Below are positions 8,459 to 17,329 of a stretch of 21,726 bases of DNA, piece by piece. Position numbers and translations under genes: made by a program. Under the pieces are notes generated by a model, which searched no databases, was not told the DNA's origin, and was given only the letters and a program-made list of their open reading frames with translations. The stretch comes from Coptodactyla brooksi (taxonomy: Eukaryota > Arthropoda > Insecta > Coleoptera > Scarabaeidae): positions 1 through 21,726 of the forward strand of contig JAWQRM010000524.1 of the NCBI GenBank assembly GCA_033557675.1, written 5' to 3'. Numbering within the stretch: position 1 is the stretch's first letter; the number at the start of each line of letters is the position of its first letter.

Positions 8459-8771
8459 TATCGCATTACCCAAATTATCATCTTCTATTCGTTGTTGGTT
8501 TATCACGAGCAAAAAGGCTCCTCAGTTTCTCTAACGTTATTACTAGCGTTATCAAAACATCCTGGTTTTCTGTGTATTCATCAGTGCTTTTAAAAAATAT
8601 GCTATATTTTCTGAAAATTAACATGTTTGTAAGTCAGGAAAGTGACAAAAGATAAACATTTTACCTGCTTTATTGTATTATTATATGTACCGAAATGCAT
8701 ATGTGCGTAGTGTTTTGATTTTAAAGTGATAATAAAGACCCAAACAAGACAAGACCTTTTTCCATTATGTA

Positions 8772-8802
8772 CAAAAGTATTATCAAAAGTAATACTTTTG
8801 AT
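8772..8802. repeat. Nested palindromes built from caaaagta
   Basis: caaaagtatta (8772-8782) mirrors taatacttttg (8790-8800). The right half is itself a 21-bp palindrome, atcaaaagta-a-tacttttgat (8782-8802). The same short word thus occurs in both orientations three times. Confidence 0.8.
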
Positions 8803-9440
8803 TACACGGTTAACTAAAAACGTAGAAATCGGGACAGTAATAAAAAATTTTATGACGGCATAAATATTTTTTTAATACCCCCTCGTTCAGTCAGTCACCT
8901 CTCCTTTGTTTGGTTTATCACCTATCTGTCACATTTAATGTTGTAAAGGATGGTAAAATCTACAATTAAACGAGATAGCTATAAGTTGTGTTTCCACAAA
9001 TTCTGCATTACTATGTCACATTTATAAAAAGGCTTAAGACGTTCATGGTGTCAGAAATATCTTTATTTCAACACTTTTCTTAATTTAATTATCATCATTA
9101 TTGCAACAGGTATCTTCCATAGCAATATTAATTGACAATGATTTTATTTTTTTATTTTAATTTATACTTGACACCATGTATGAAATATATCTATGCAACT
9201 AGATAAATAAAAAATAACAATGCTGTCGAATTCAATATTATATCATTTTATGTTTTTATTTGGTACCAATTTAGAAATTTTACGGAAATTGAAAGAACTT
9301 GATTGTTGTTGAAAATGTTTGTTTAGCATTTATTACAACATCTAAGTACTAATAATTTGCCTTAGCCTTTTATGAAGGATATTTGAAATATCACGATAAA
9401 GGTTGAGGATTTTTGGAATTTTTTCTTAGTTGAACAATGC

Positions 9441-9515
9441 TACCACTACACCAAAACCGAAAAGTTTATTTTGCTTGACGCACGTTTCACCGACCAAGTC
9501 GACATCTTCAGAAGC
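9441..9515 (-). repeat. Penelope-like terminal-repeat module (copy B)
   Basis: It shares the 26-bp block beginning accactacacc with copy A at 6481, in the same orientation, and carries the hammerhead-like motif at 9473-9515. Confidence 0.6.
9473..9515 (-). ncRNA. Hammerhead-ribozyme-like motif (copy B, best paired)
   Basis: Minus strand: GCTT, CTGAAGA (9505-9511), one U, helix II GTCGAC-TTG-GTCGGT (six pairs, two of them G-U), GAAA (9485-9488), CGTGC, GTC (9477-9479), AAGC. Helix I GCUU/AAGC pairs completely. All universally conserved core positions (CUGANGA, GAAA, GUC) are present. An extra U between the core and helix II, shared by all copies here, is the main departure from the textbook form. 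Confidence 0.67.
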
Positions 9516-9865
9516 GTTTGTGGCAAAAATGATGTTTTAAAAATATACGACAGTTAATCAAAAGCTGGAGAATGAAGAATTGTTTCTACCTAAAAAGTAA
9601 CAAGGGAAACAAGGTCGTAATATTGGAAAATCGATTATTTTGAGTAAGGTGATAATTTACTTAAATCTAATTTAATCTAATTGATTTCATTTAATTTAAA
9701 AAACCCATTACCAAAAATAGAAAGCGAAGAAAGAATTAAAATTACGCTAAATGAAGTTAAAATTACTTTGAAAAGATGCAGCAATATTATAGCTAATGCA
9801 GTAAAATATGAAGCAAAAGCGGTTAGTAACTCATGATGGAAAGGCTGCATTTCTCTGTATTTATC

Positions 9866-9908
9866 GCTCCAGATGATGCTAATCTGGCTAGCAAAACGTA
9901 TGTCGAGG
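9866..9908 (+). ncRNA. Degenerate hammerhead-like motif (copy C, plus strand)
   Basis: CAGATGA (9870-9876) stands where the core has CTGATGA. It is followed by T, helix II GCTAATCTGGCTAGC (GCTA/TAGC pairs), AAAA for GAAA, and GTATGTC ending at 9904. It aligns closely with copy D on the opposite strand (ATCGCTCC preceding, GATGATGCTAA shared). Core changes make activity unlikely. Confidence 0.5.
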
Positions 9909-9918
9909 ACATTTTTCC

Positions 9919-10136
9919 ATAAAGTTGAGGGTTTGGAACCTTGTAACAAAACAAAACGAAGTCACCACTACGCCAAAATTTGTAGAGACGTACGTTTCGC
10001 TAACCAAGTTAGCGAAACGTACGCATCATCAGGAGCGATGAAAGACTGTTGAAAGACATTTTTCCAGTTTTGGTGGAATGCTGACAAATCTTTAATTTTG
10101 TTACCAAGCCAAATGTTCCAAACCCACAACTTTAAC
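9919..10136. repeat. Inverted repeat around hammerhead copy D
   Basis: taaagttgagggtttggaac (from 9919) with ttgtaacaaaac just beyond is mirrored by the complement of about 10098-10136 (ttttgttacc..., then gttccaaacccacaacttta). Copies C and D and their flanks thus form a head-to-head pair. Confidence 0.65.
9987..10036 (-). ncRNA. Hammerhead-like motif (copy D) with palindrome-extended helix II
   Basis: Minus strand: CTGATGA (10026-10032, canonical core), then an 11-nt insert, then helix II GCTAAC-TTG-GTTAGC (9999-10013), GAAA (9995-9998), CGTAC and GTC (9987-9989). The insert is the exact inverse complement of the GAAACGTACG segment on the other side. The 6-bp helix II has therefore become a perfect 16-bp stem (9989-10004 with 10008-10023, loop caa). 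GAAA can now pair in the extended stem, which should disturb the catalytic fold. Confidence 0.6.
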
Positions 10137-10821
10137 TATTTAATGGTTAAATCTCAGTGGACATCAGTGGAAATGATAGTTGATAAGTTACAGTGTTTTC
10201 AGGTTATTAAGATTTTTATGTTGGCAGTTTTTGGTTTGGTTATTTTATCATTTCTTTTGACTTTGTAATGTTGTTTTGTCCTAGTGTCGCAGTGTATTTT
10301 AGTAACAGATTTCAATTTTAATATGTTTTTTAAGTCCGGTTGTGATAGAGTATGTACATAGGTTAGACCAGTTGTTAGGTGAGCCTGTTCTGTTCTTCAT
10401 TGTTAACTTTTGCTTTAACAATAATTTTGTAGCTTTTGAAATTAGAATTTATTATTCGGTTTAGATAAATTGAAGACCAAATCAAACGGTACTACAAATA
10501 CCGCAATCTGACTATATTTGGCAGTTTTAACAACATAAACTTTACCTTGAGCGATACTCAACTTTTTCAAACTGCTACCTACATTTTTTATTTTTATTTC
10601 TAGAGGAGTCATTCTTTCTGATTACAACGGTGTACTACAAGCTGAGTTTTAGAAATGCAAACTTTGTCAAAAAAAAAAATAAATAATGAAAAAAAAGGTA
10701 AAGTACGAAAATACTAAGAAAATGCAGTATTTATAGAAATTACTCAAATTATAAATGGCTTTGTTTGCTTACACAGCTGCCATCCACAGGTTACCCATAA
10801 TATTGAATTTAACAAGGTATT
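10137..10821. other. AT-rich non-coding stretch
   Basis: No gene is recognised. An A-rich run around 10668-10700 could be a retroelement tail but has no identifiable body. Confidence 0.45.
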
Positions 10822-10862
10822 TCGCGACAAGCATTAATAATTCTTATTAATGCTTGTCGCGA
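10822..10862. repeat. Perfect hairpin, 19-bp arms, 3-nt loop
   Basis: 10822-10840 and 10844-10862 are exact reverse complements around ttc. It abuts the start of the PLE GIY-YIG relic. Confidence 0.95.
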
Positions 10863-10872
10863 TATCACATGT

Positions 10873-11127
10873 GATATGCGTGATACATGTAAGATGAAAT
10901 ATATCGGACAAACCGGCAGAAAATTTAGACAGATATAACGAACACATAAAATCTTATATAAATAGCAAGCTTGATTCTAATTATGTTGACCATCTACACA
11001 CGAATTCCCACCTACCTGGACTTATAGAGAAAAAATATCCAGGTTATAAAAGACCTAAGCAAATGTAATAAAATGAATGTTTTCCAGAACCTCGAAATAT
11101 TAAAAGAAACCTTACAAACCCAGTAAT
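10873..11127 (+). pseudogene. Penelope-like GIY-YIG endonuclease relic (copy 2)
   Basis: The frame DTCKMKYIGQTGRKF matches the PLE GIY-YIG block. YIG is followed by QTGR, and an upstream CxxC-like pair is present (one Cys survives). A one-base shift after KFR leads to RYNEHIKSYINSKLDSNYVDHLHTNSH, given here in two overlapping parts: RYNEHIKSY, then DSNYVDHLHTNSH. A second shift gives LSKCNKMNVFQNLEILKE, the usual lead-in to the conserved Glu-containing helix (LEELEI). The YIG tyrosine and QTGR arginine remain, but frameshifts and the missing reverse transcriptase make it non-functional. It differs from the 17330 copy, so a second PLE lineage may be present. Confidence 0.8.
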
Positions 11128-11389
11128 TAACATCCAGGTCAACAATAGCTCCCATATCCCAACTCATAAAATTCCTGCAATAAAACAATAACCCACCTAT
11201 ATAACACATAACAACGCAAATAGCACCAGTCTTGAAAATAGCGCAAATGCTGAAACATGTCGACTAAGCACAGAAACCAAATGCTCGTCAAGCAGGCAAA
11301 ACACTGCGAACCCATTATGATTTTGACGAAACAAGGAAAAGAAACAATTAAAGATTACAAATAATTTTTCTTTAAAAATTATTCTTGTT

Positions 11390-11760
11390 GAATCTGATTC
11401 CAATCTCCTGCCAGGATCATATACCTCTAATGCTTGTACTTCTTGAGCAACGTATGAGAAAAACCTGTGTCTTTTCAATACTTCGTCAACAGTTCGATTT
11501 GATGAATGAATGTTTGTTGCAATTTCTCAATGAAGGGGTAGAAGGAGTTGAAGTTAACATGTTACTAAATATCTAATTCCGCGGTGCTCGTAGAGTGAGG
11601 TTCGTTTTCGTTTGTGGTTTCTTAAAAGCTCCATAAGTCTTAAATTTTCTTCTAGTAAGGAAAATGTTCGTTGATGTGGAGTTTCTCGCTCGGAAAGACG
11701 TTTGCACTATTCCTATGGCATTCGAAGTACAGTTGCAGCATGTCCGCCAATTCATTGAAA
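11390..11760 (-). pseudogene. Transposase N-terminal HTH relic (DUF4817-type), second copy
   Basis: Minus strand, entering near 11757: NELADMLQLYFECHRNSANVF corresponds to the DUF4817 start (adMlllYgecrrNa). After a frameshift TRRKFKTYGAF follows, with a stop near 11575. Then REIATNIHSSNRTVDEVLKR and HRFFSYVAQEVQALEVYD, then PGRRLES, match the second HTH and the VQ-L-DY-R linker before the DDE domain of mariner/Tc1-type insect transposases. The DDE domain does not follow. At least two frame breaks are present. It preserves a little more than the plus-strand copy at 7485. Confidence 0.72.
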
Positions 11761-12440
11761 TCCAGACTGTTTGACTGAATAGGGATATAGTTAGAACTGG
11801 GACATAATTGATGTAGTTAAAACTCGAAAACGAGCGTTTTTAGGAAATAGATGGTATATGTATGATTCATACCTCAAATGAACAAGGCTTTCGATAACGG
11901 ATTTTTGGATCTATAAACAACATACTAGAGGTCTGCCTTCGTAAATAAGTCCGAATTGAGTTTATCGTTTTTCCCCTTAGTTTTCATTGTTTTTTAAATT
12001 GTCCATGTGCGGTTGGTTTTGAGTTGTATGAAACAGACGGCTTAAAACAGTTTTGAAGACGAAATACCTTTTATGGAGGATCAGTGCATTTTAGCAATTA
12101 AGCAAAATAGAAACCTGGAGAGCCTTAAGTGGCAGGTGTACTAAATTAAGTAAATAGATTTAGGATTAAAACTTCGATTTAACAGTTTTAAATGTAAGTC
12201 TTCAGCCGACAATCAACATTTCAACATAAACCTCACTTCGTAGTACGAGTCAATTGCAATTTCTCTTTTGGCCATTTAGAACGTGGCAGCGCAATCGGCA
12301 ATAAAAAAGGTATTTCGTGCAAACCTGTTAATTTAAATGGTACAAATCGTGATATCGCCTATTGGAAAACGTCCGTCAATTGTCAATTCCACCTGTGGTG
12401 AACCAGACCAAACCCAATCCAATCCAATAACTTAACCATC
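11761..12440. other. Spacer upstream of the CpG-rich island
   Basis: No gene or repeat family is recognised. Composition shifts towards GC after about 12400. Confidence 0.45.
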
Positions 12441-13160
12441 GCTGTCATTGTTGGCGCTCGGATCTTTTCACGATCGTCTGTGCCGCGTTCTTGACCCTTT
12501 AGGAATGCGAGTGGCGCAGCGTCACCCTATACGACCATGCGGGCTCAAATCCACCTGCAAACGGTCTCCTCAAGACTCCATTTACACCAGACCCAACTCG
12601 CCCTCACCTCTGCAGAACCCGCATACAACATCCCAGTGCACCTTGAGTTACCTTGCACGGCCACCTCGATGCATCCTTGTAGACTATTTGTGCGGACGAC
12701 CTGTTGTTTCTGCCCGTCTTCTTTTCTGCTCGTTTTCTTCTTGTCGTTCCTCTCCTTTGCTTCGAGAACACCCGTTAAGGACGTCGAGCGATTCTCCGGT
12801 CAAATCGGGATCCGCGAGCAGCTACGAAAGCTCGTCGTGACGTCACAAGAGCCGCCGCCGTTGTATTAATCCCACGGCACGCTAGATCACGATACGCGAC
12901 GGCCGATTTTACGAACTAGTTCACGTCGCTCGTTTGACTGACGGCTAAGTACGAGGTTGCGAGGTGGACGGACGAACGGACGGACCAACGAGATCTAGAT
13001 TTATTGACGCGAAGTTTCGGATCTAGGTGGCCGAGGGGCGTTTTGGAGTTTGTGGATCGATTGCTCGACGGAATTTGCTCTTAATCGTGACTTACCGTTG
13101 CTAGGTGCCGCATGCCGAGAAGATCGGATTAGTATTTGGTGTAGACAAAGAGCGTTGGAA
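12440..13160. promoter_or_regulatory. CpG-rich island, candidate host promoter / first exon
   Basis: GC content and CpG frequency rise sharply against the AT-rich surroundings, with many TCG/CGA words and a perfect CRE at 12838. No transposon motif is found. The pyrimidine-rich run near 12700-12770 and overlapping open frames of 110-130 codons show no recognisable protein, so I call no CDS. On the minus strand a good splice-donor match (CG|GTAAGT) has its GT at 13095-13094, which could end a first exon lying at 13096 and above. The direction of any transcript is unresolved. Confidence 0.45.
12838..12845. promoter_or_regulatory. Perfect cAMP response element (TGACGTCA)
   Basis: The palindromic CREB/ATF consensus TGACGTCA lies in the CpG-rich island. 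The match is exact; function is inferred from position. Confidence 0.5.
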
Positions 13161-13790
13161 TTTGAGAAATTCTCGCTGAGAGAAATGTGGTTGTTTATTA
13201 AAATTTGCGAAGCAAATTTATTTATGATATGCTATCTTCGCATTTTGCGTTGTTTGTGAATCACTCTCTAAGTAGAATATTTAGAGTAAGTAGTATTTTT
13301 TTCGTTAAAAAACGCAATTAATTACGTTAATAATTTATTACCCATACTTACATACAATGTGAATAAATCTACATTAACCACCTACAAAAACTTAACCACA
13401 AAGTCACAAGATTCATTATTGAAGAATGTCAATAATTTGAATCAACGCAAAATAAAAATTATTGCAGAAATATTCTGCAGAACGAACATACATTTCGACG
13501 CAATCTTACGATATTGTTTGGCAGACCTAGGTTTTGTTACTTCAATTATCTTGTTTTTGAATTATATGTTGTTTTTCAAACAACCTTGTTTTTTGTTTTT
13601 TCGTTGAATTTAAACCTAGCAAAATTGGTATACGGTGAATCGATACTTCTTTGTACCTTTGTTTGTTACAGATCAAGTTGACGTAACTCTATATTCATAA
13701 AAACTTTTTTGAATACTATAACATATTCAGTAAAAGTGAATTTCGATACATCACTTCACAGCAGGTGTCAAATTCGTTTACTGCGGAGTA
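13160..13790. other. AT-rich sequence after the CpG island
   Basis: It has short open frames only and no recognised family. If the island starts a plus-strand gene, this would be intron. Confidence 0.4.
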
Positions 13791-14020
13791 TACACTCCTG
13801 TTTGTAAAAATTGCAACACCGTGAAGGAGTCACACGATTGGGCAAAAATTTACAGTAAGTTCAAATTAGGGTGAGCTCTTCAATTGATTAGAATTTCAGA
13901 GTTACACTTTTGCTTTGTAAATTCAATCGTTTCTTTGTATCAATGCAGGTTTGTGGCATTAATTCAATTCAATTCTGATGCATCCTACATGGCGTTGAAA
14001 TTTCTACAAACAGGAGTACA
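13791..14020. mobile_element. Tc1/mariner-like MITE, about 230 bp
   Basis: The left end tacactcctgtttgtaaaaa then ttgcaacacc (13791-13820) is mirrored imperfectly by 13991-14020 (complement: tgtactcctgtttgtag, then aaatttcaacgcc). Ends with ACTCCTG and TTGCAACACC are common among insect mariner-type MITEs. There is no coding content. A TA target site lies at the left edge; the right edge is less clear. Confidence 0.65.
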
Positions 14021-14470
14021 CATATATTTTTAAAAGCTCTCATGTGATGTGTAAATAAAATCAAGCGAATTTATCATCATCTATGTCAAATGCTCCTATT
14101 ATAAATTTCACATCATAATTGAAGCATAACGATAATGGTTTATATTTTATTTCAAAAAATTATCAACTCATTGTTGAAAAAAAATATTATCATTAAAAAT
14201 TTCAAAAGTATAACGAAATAATAAAATTCAAACGTTGGCCTTTTGATATTGATGATGTAGTTGGTGAAATATTTTTTGATGTAAGTTTTGCATTCGACAC
14301 GAACATTGGATTTGGATTAGTTTTCGAAGTCGGCGTTGAATTACATATTCCTCAATAATTTGTTCAACACCAAACAATTGTAAATCAACTTAGTTTTCCG
14401 TTTTTTTTTCTTAAATAATATGCATGAGTTCAAGCACATCAGGTGTATAAGATGCTGAAACTTCTTCATC
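14021..14470. other. AT-rich spacer
   Basis: No gene or family is recognised. Confidence 0.4.
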
Positions 14471-14548
14471 GTTTTCCTTGCAAGGCAAACGATGCAAATC
14501 GTTTCCTTGCAAGGCAAACGATGCAAATCGTTTCCTTGCAAGGCAAAT
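14471..14548. repeat. 29-30-bp tandem repeat, about 2.6 copies
   Basis: The unit gtttccttgcaaggcaaacg + atgcaaatc occurs at 14471-14500, 14501-14529 and partly from 14530. It contains the palindrome ccttgcaagg and, twice, the POU octamer ATGCAAAT. It sits at the 3' end of the second piggyBac relic. Confidence 0.9.
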
Positions 14549-14589
14549 CATATTAATGTCATGCATTGCACGACATTGCATGACATTGT

Positions 14590-15377
14590 AAGGAGTAGTA
14601 CATTTCTTTCTTTCCTTCACTCTTGGTGTTCCTTGTGATCTTGTTTTAGTAAAGTTGTGTTTATATATGAAGGAATGCTGAAGTCGTTACTGCCCCATTA
14701 TAGCAACAAGATCTGCCTTACAGCTACATAATCTATTAGCAAATTCTGTGTTCATTTTCCATTTTTGGACGGACTCATGAGAGAGTTCCATAACGATGCG
14801 AGTTGAGGTCTTATATTCAAGATAATTTTGACTATAATCTGTATTACCAGCAGTACTTATATTTTCTTCGAAATGTAGAAGTAGTAAATATCTTTCTGAA
14901 GATAATAGTTCGCTGACGAAAGACGTGGGTACATTTTATCTTTTGGAGAAATATATTTGAAGTATTATCTTTCTGACAGTGCCTTACAATATCTACATTG
15001 CGATAAAATATCTCATCTCTGCGTTGTTTGTCGTATAATAGTTTCCCGTTGTCGTTTCTTGACGTAGTGGCCTTCAATATTTTGCATAGAAATTCGTTTG
15101 CTCCACTATTATGGATTCATTTTCTGCATATTATCAAAATAAAGTAAATATTTCTCCCTGGGCAACTTAGGCACGTCAAATTGTTGATCACGATGTCAAC
15201 AAACATCAAATGATGCCTTAACATTTTTGTCAAAATGTTAAGATTGTCTTCAAAATCATTTCAACTTTAAAAATCGTTTTCTGATTCACTTTTACTGTAA
15301 AAATATTTTTCTGAACTACTTTTGTTTTCGTTAGAAGATTTCAACAGACGAAAAGAAAAGACATTTCTTCGCGACAT
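14590..15377 (-). pseudogene. piggyBac-like transposase relic, second copy (N-terminal part)
   Basis: Minus strand from ATG 15377: MSRRNVFSFRLLKSSNE, then a Ser/Glu-rich acidic stretch as usual at piggyBac N termini. Later blocks, in several frames, are IVEQTNFYAKY (about 15085-15118), EMRYFIAM (14996-15019) and SELLSSERYLLLLHFEEN (about 14862-14915), which fit the IV-QTNLYA, Ei-FlGi and RF-LL--HF-DN blocks of DDE_Tnp_1_7. Near 14770 LSHESVQKWKMN aligns with LSIDESL--WKGR, so the first catalytic Asp is lost. Beyond 14640 the match fades. Each block is weak alone; their correct order supports the call. Confidence 0.58.
15217..15242. repeat. Perfect hairpin, 11-bp arms, 4-nt loop
   Basis: cttaacatttt (15217-15227) pairs exactly with aaaatgttaag (15232-15242), inside the second piggyBac relic. 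Confidence 0.82.
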
Positions 15378-16624
15378 TTCTTGCTCCTCTAATTTTCAAG
15401 ATTTGAAAATTATTATCTTATTTTTCATGTGAACCACGTAATTGAGATTGCCTGTTCATATCTCATTTTTCCTTACATATCTACTAGATCCAAACGGCAA
15501 ATTTTAGATTATCAGCTATGACCTTCAACAAAATATTCATGAAGTATTTATCAAGTTTAATCAATCTAACTGCAATATATCCAAACCTAACTACAATATA
15601 GGTATAAAAATTAAAAGATTATAAGTGGTAAAGATTTGTGAAAGCATTCTCTGTCAATGAAAAGCTATTTCATTGTGGTACCACCAACTATATAAAAAAT
15701 AATCGAACTTAGAAATAGAGAATTCTCATACAAAATATGTATATAGAACGAAGACTAAAGTGCAAGAGTAAAATATCTAAAGAAATCTATGATAAACTTC
15801 ACATAAGGTTTTTAGATAACAGAAAAGTTTTGTATGATCATCAAACATAGCAAAGCATTTCGTGTGAAAATCTTAGATATATCAGTAAACTGTCTGTTTA
15901 TTGGTGGATTGCGTATTTTAAATAATAAAATACTTCACGGTATATATTTTATTTATTTTAATTCACCAAATTTCGTTATTTGACAAAGTGATGCACCTGT
16001 TTCCACCGTATTTACATCCTGGTTACCTGTGCATAACACGTACACACGCATTATACCTTCATATATGTATAATGCAGAGTGTGTGACGAGGTTCAATGGC
16101 AACACCAGCAACTCCGCTGTTCACCTGTTTCCTAGTGTGTCAACGTTTTGTTTTTAGTTTTGAAATTGTTTGGAAATTCACCGGATTCGCAGCTGTTACT
16201 TGCAACACCCGAACAATTCCCCGAATCAAGCAAATAGGTACGTTAAAGGTCACATGTCTTGTACATGTAAAAATGTGCTCTAAAAGCATCTAAATTTGTA
16301 ATTTTTATCGTGAAGGACCAACCGTGAGATGCTGTGCCTTAGAGTGAATGGAAAAGCAGGTCTTTTTACAAATCGGATCGAATTTCCATTTGTCACATTG
16401 TTAAACATGAATTCATGTCTAGCATATGAATAGGTAATGTAACCGGTAGTCTATTTGACTAAGAAATGCACCCGATACCTGACCTGTCTGCTCGGAATTG
16501 ATTTAACCTATGATACCGATTTGAAATTTAAAATTCAAATTTTCAAGAAAGACAAGTGCTGTTGGCTTTTTTCTTTCAAAATTCAGTTCCTATTATGTAA
16601 ACTATATATGTGTACAATAGAATA
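15378..16624. other. Non-coding; possible 3' UTR of the minus-strand gene
   Basis: For the minus-strand exon ending at 16625, the sequence below it is unbroken non-coding DNA. A candidate AATAAA lies at 15952-15957 (read on the minus strand), giving a possible 3' UTR of about 0.67 kb. On the plus strand a TATA-like stretch near 16065 precedes ATG 16096 and a donor-like AG|GTACGT at 16237/16238, but the 47 codons between show no known protein. Confidence 0.35.
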
Positions 16625-16732
16625 TTATGCGATATTGCTGTCTGAAGCGGAGAGTATCCCTATACCACCTGGCACTGGATTGATTTCATCTGCTGCTTCG
16701 CGCTGTTCATCCATTAGAGCTTTACGGAATGC
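16625..16732 (-). CDS. Candidate terminal coding exon of a host gene
   Basis: On the minus strand a strong acceptor (pyrimidine tract ttttacttttcttttgcag, AG at 16734-16733) precedes an exon of exactly 108 bases. It reads in phase 0: AFRKALMDEQREAADEI, then NPVPGGIGILSASDSNIA, then TAA at 16625-16627. The peptide has a mixed, non-repetitive composition with an amphipathic charged start and a Gly/Pro turn, unlike the surrounding transposon relics, and it is uninterrupted. I do not recognise the protein. Upstream exons would lie at higher coordinates, and the PLE relic at 17330 would then be intronic. It could be a chance frame with a chance acceptor, but codon quality and boundary agreement favour a real exon. 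Confidence 0.5.
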   Translation of the reverse strand, partial: AFRKALMDEQREAADEINPVPGGIGILSASDSNIA

Positions 16733-17329
16733 CTGCAAAAGAAAAGTAAAAATGTATTGTTTTACATATGCAATAATAAACATTACACCCAGAATACAAC
16801 GAAAGCAAATTAAAATCAAATAGTCTTAGTGAGTAACCACATATTTATCAACATTAATTAAATTACATCCTTACTTGCAAAATAAATAACACATCAATTA
16901 TTAGTCATTGATTTTGCAACATGAATAAACTTTTGATGTTGTATGATGAAAAATCTTATTGCATAAGTTCGGTAAAATTTAAATACGTGGATAGTGAATA
17001 AAAACATAAGAAGAACTAAAAATCGAAAAAAGAAGAACTAAAAATATACAAGAACTAAAAAAAATCTAAGTAATAATAATAAACACACTTAAATAATAAT
17101 TACAAGAAGATATACGTCAGAATACTTTAGATCCACGACTCTCAAACTGTGCTACGTGTACTACTTGTACACTCTCAAGGTGGCACACAAGGAAATACAA
17201 CAGAGATCATCAGTCTGCAGCACGCACCTGCTAAAACAAAACGGATCACTTTGAAAGATTCTTACATGATATAAGTATCTCAACTGATTAATACTGAATT
17301 AATATGGCCATTCAACTGAAAAATAGAAT
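16733..17329. other. AT-rich sequence, possible intron of the minus-strand gene
   Basis: There is no coding signal. It contains the A-rich tandem repeat at 17009-17066. Confidence 0.4.
17009..17066. repeat. A-rich imperfect tandem repeat
   Basis: agaagaactaaaaat recurs about three times with A-rich spacers. Confidence 0.75.

Larger units (their letters stand above)
8245..9440. other. AT-rich non-coding stretch
   Basis: No gene is seen. It contains two hairpins (8432-8458, 8772-8800) and a 10-bp inverted repeat catggtgtca/tgacaccatg at 9044-9053 and 9169-9178, which may bound a small MITE. The first 100 bases may be PLE 3' non-coding tail. Confidence 0.45.

Noticed and set aside
9677..9949. 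90-codon minus-strand frame
   Set aside because: It overlaps the hammerhead copy C module and its inverted repeat; low-complexity hydrophobic translation of AT-rich DNA.
12448..12869. Two overlapping plus-strand frames of 130 and 110 codons in the CpG-rich island
   Set aside because: GC-rich sequence has few stop codons. Neither peptide shows a known family, and neither frame is clearly favoured.
16096..16293. Possible first exon (ATG 16096, donor AG|GTACGT at 16237/16238)
   Set aside because: The peptide is unrecognised, the start context is weak and the frame overlaps the possible 3' UTR of the minus-strand gene.
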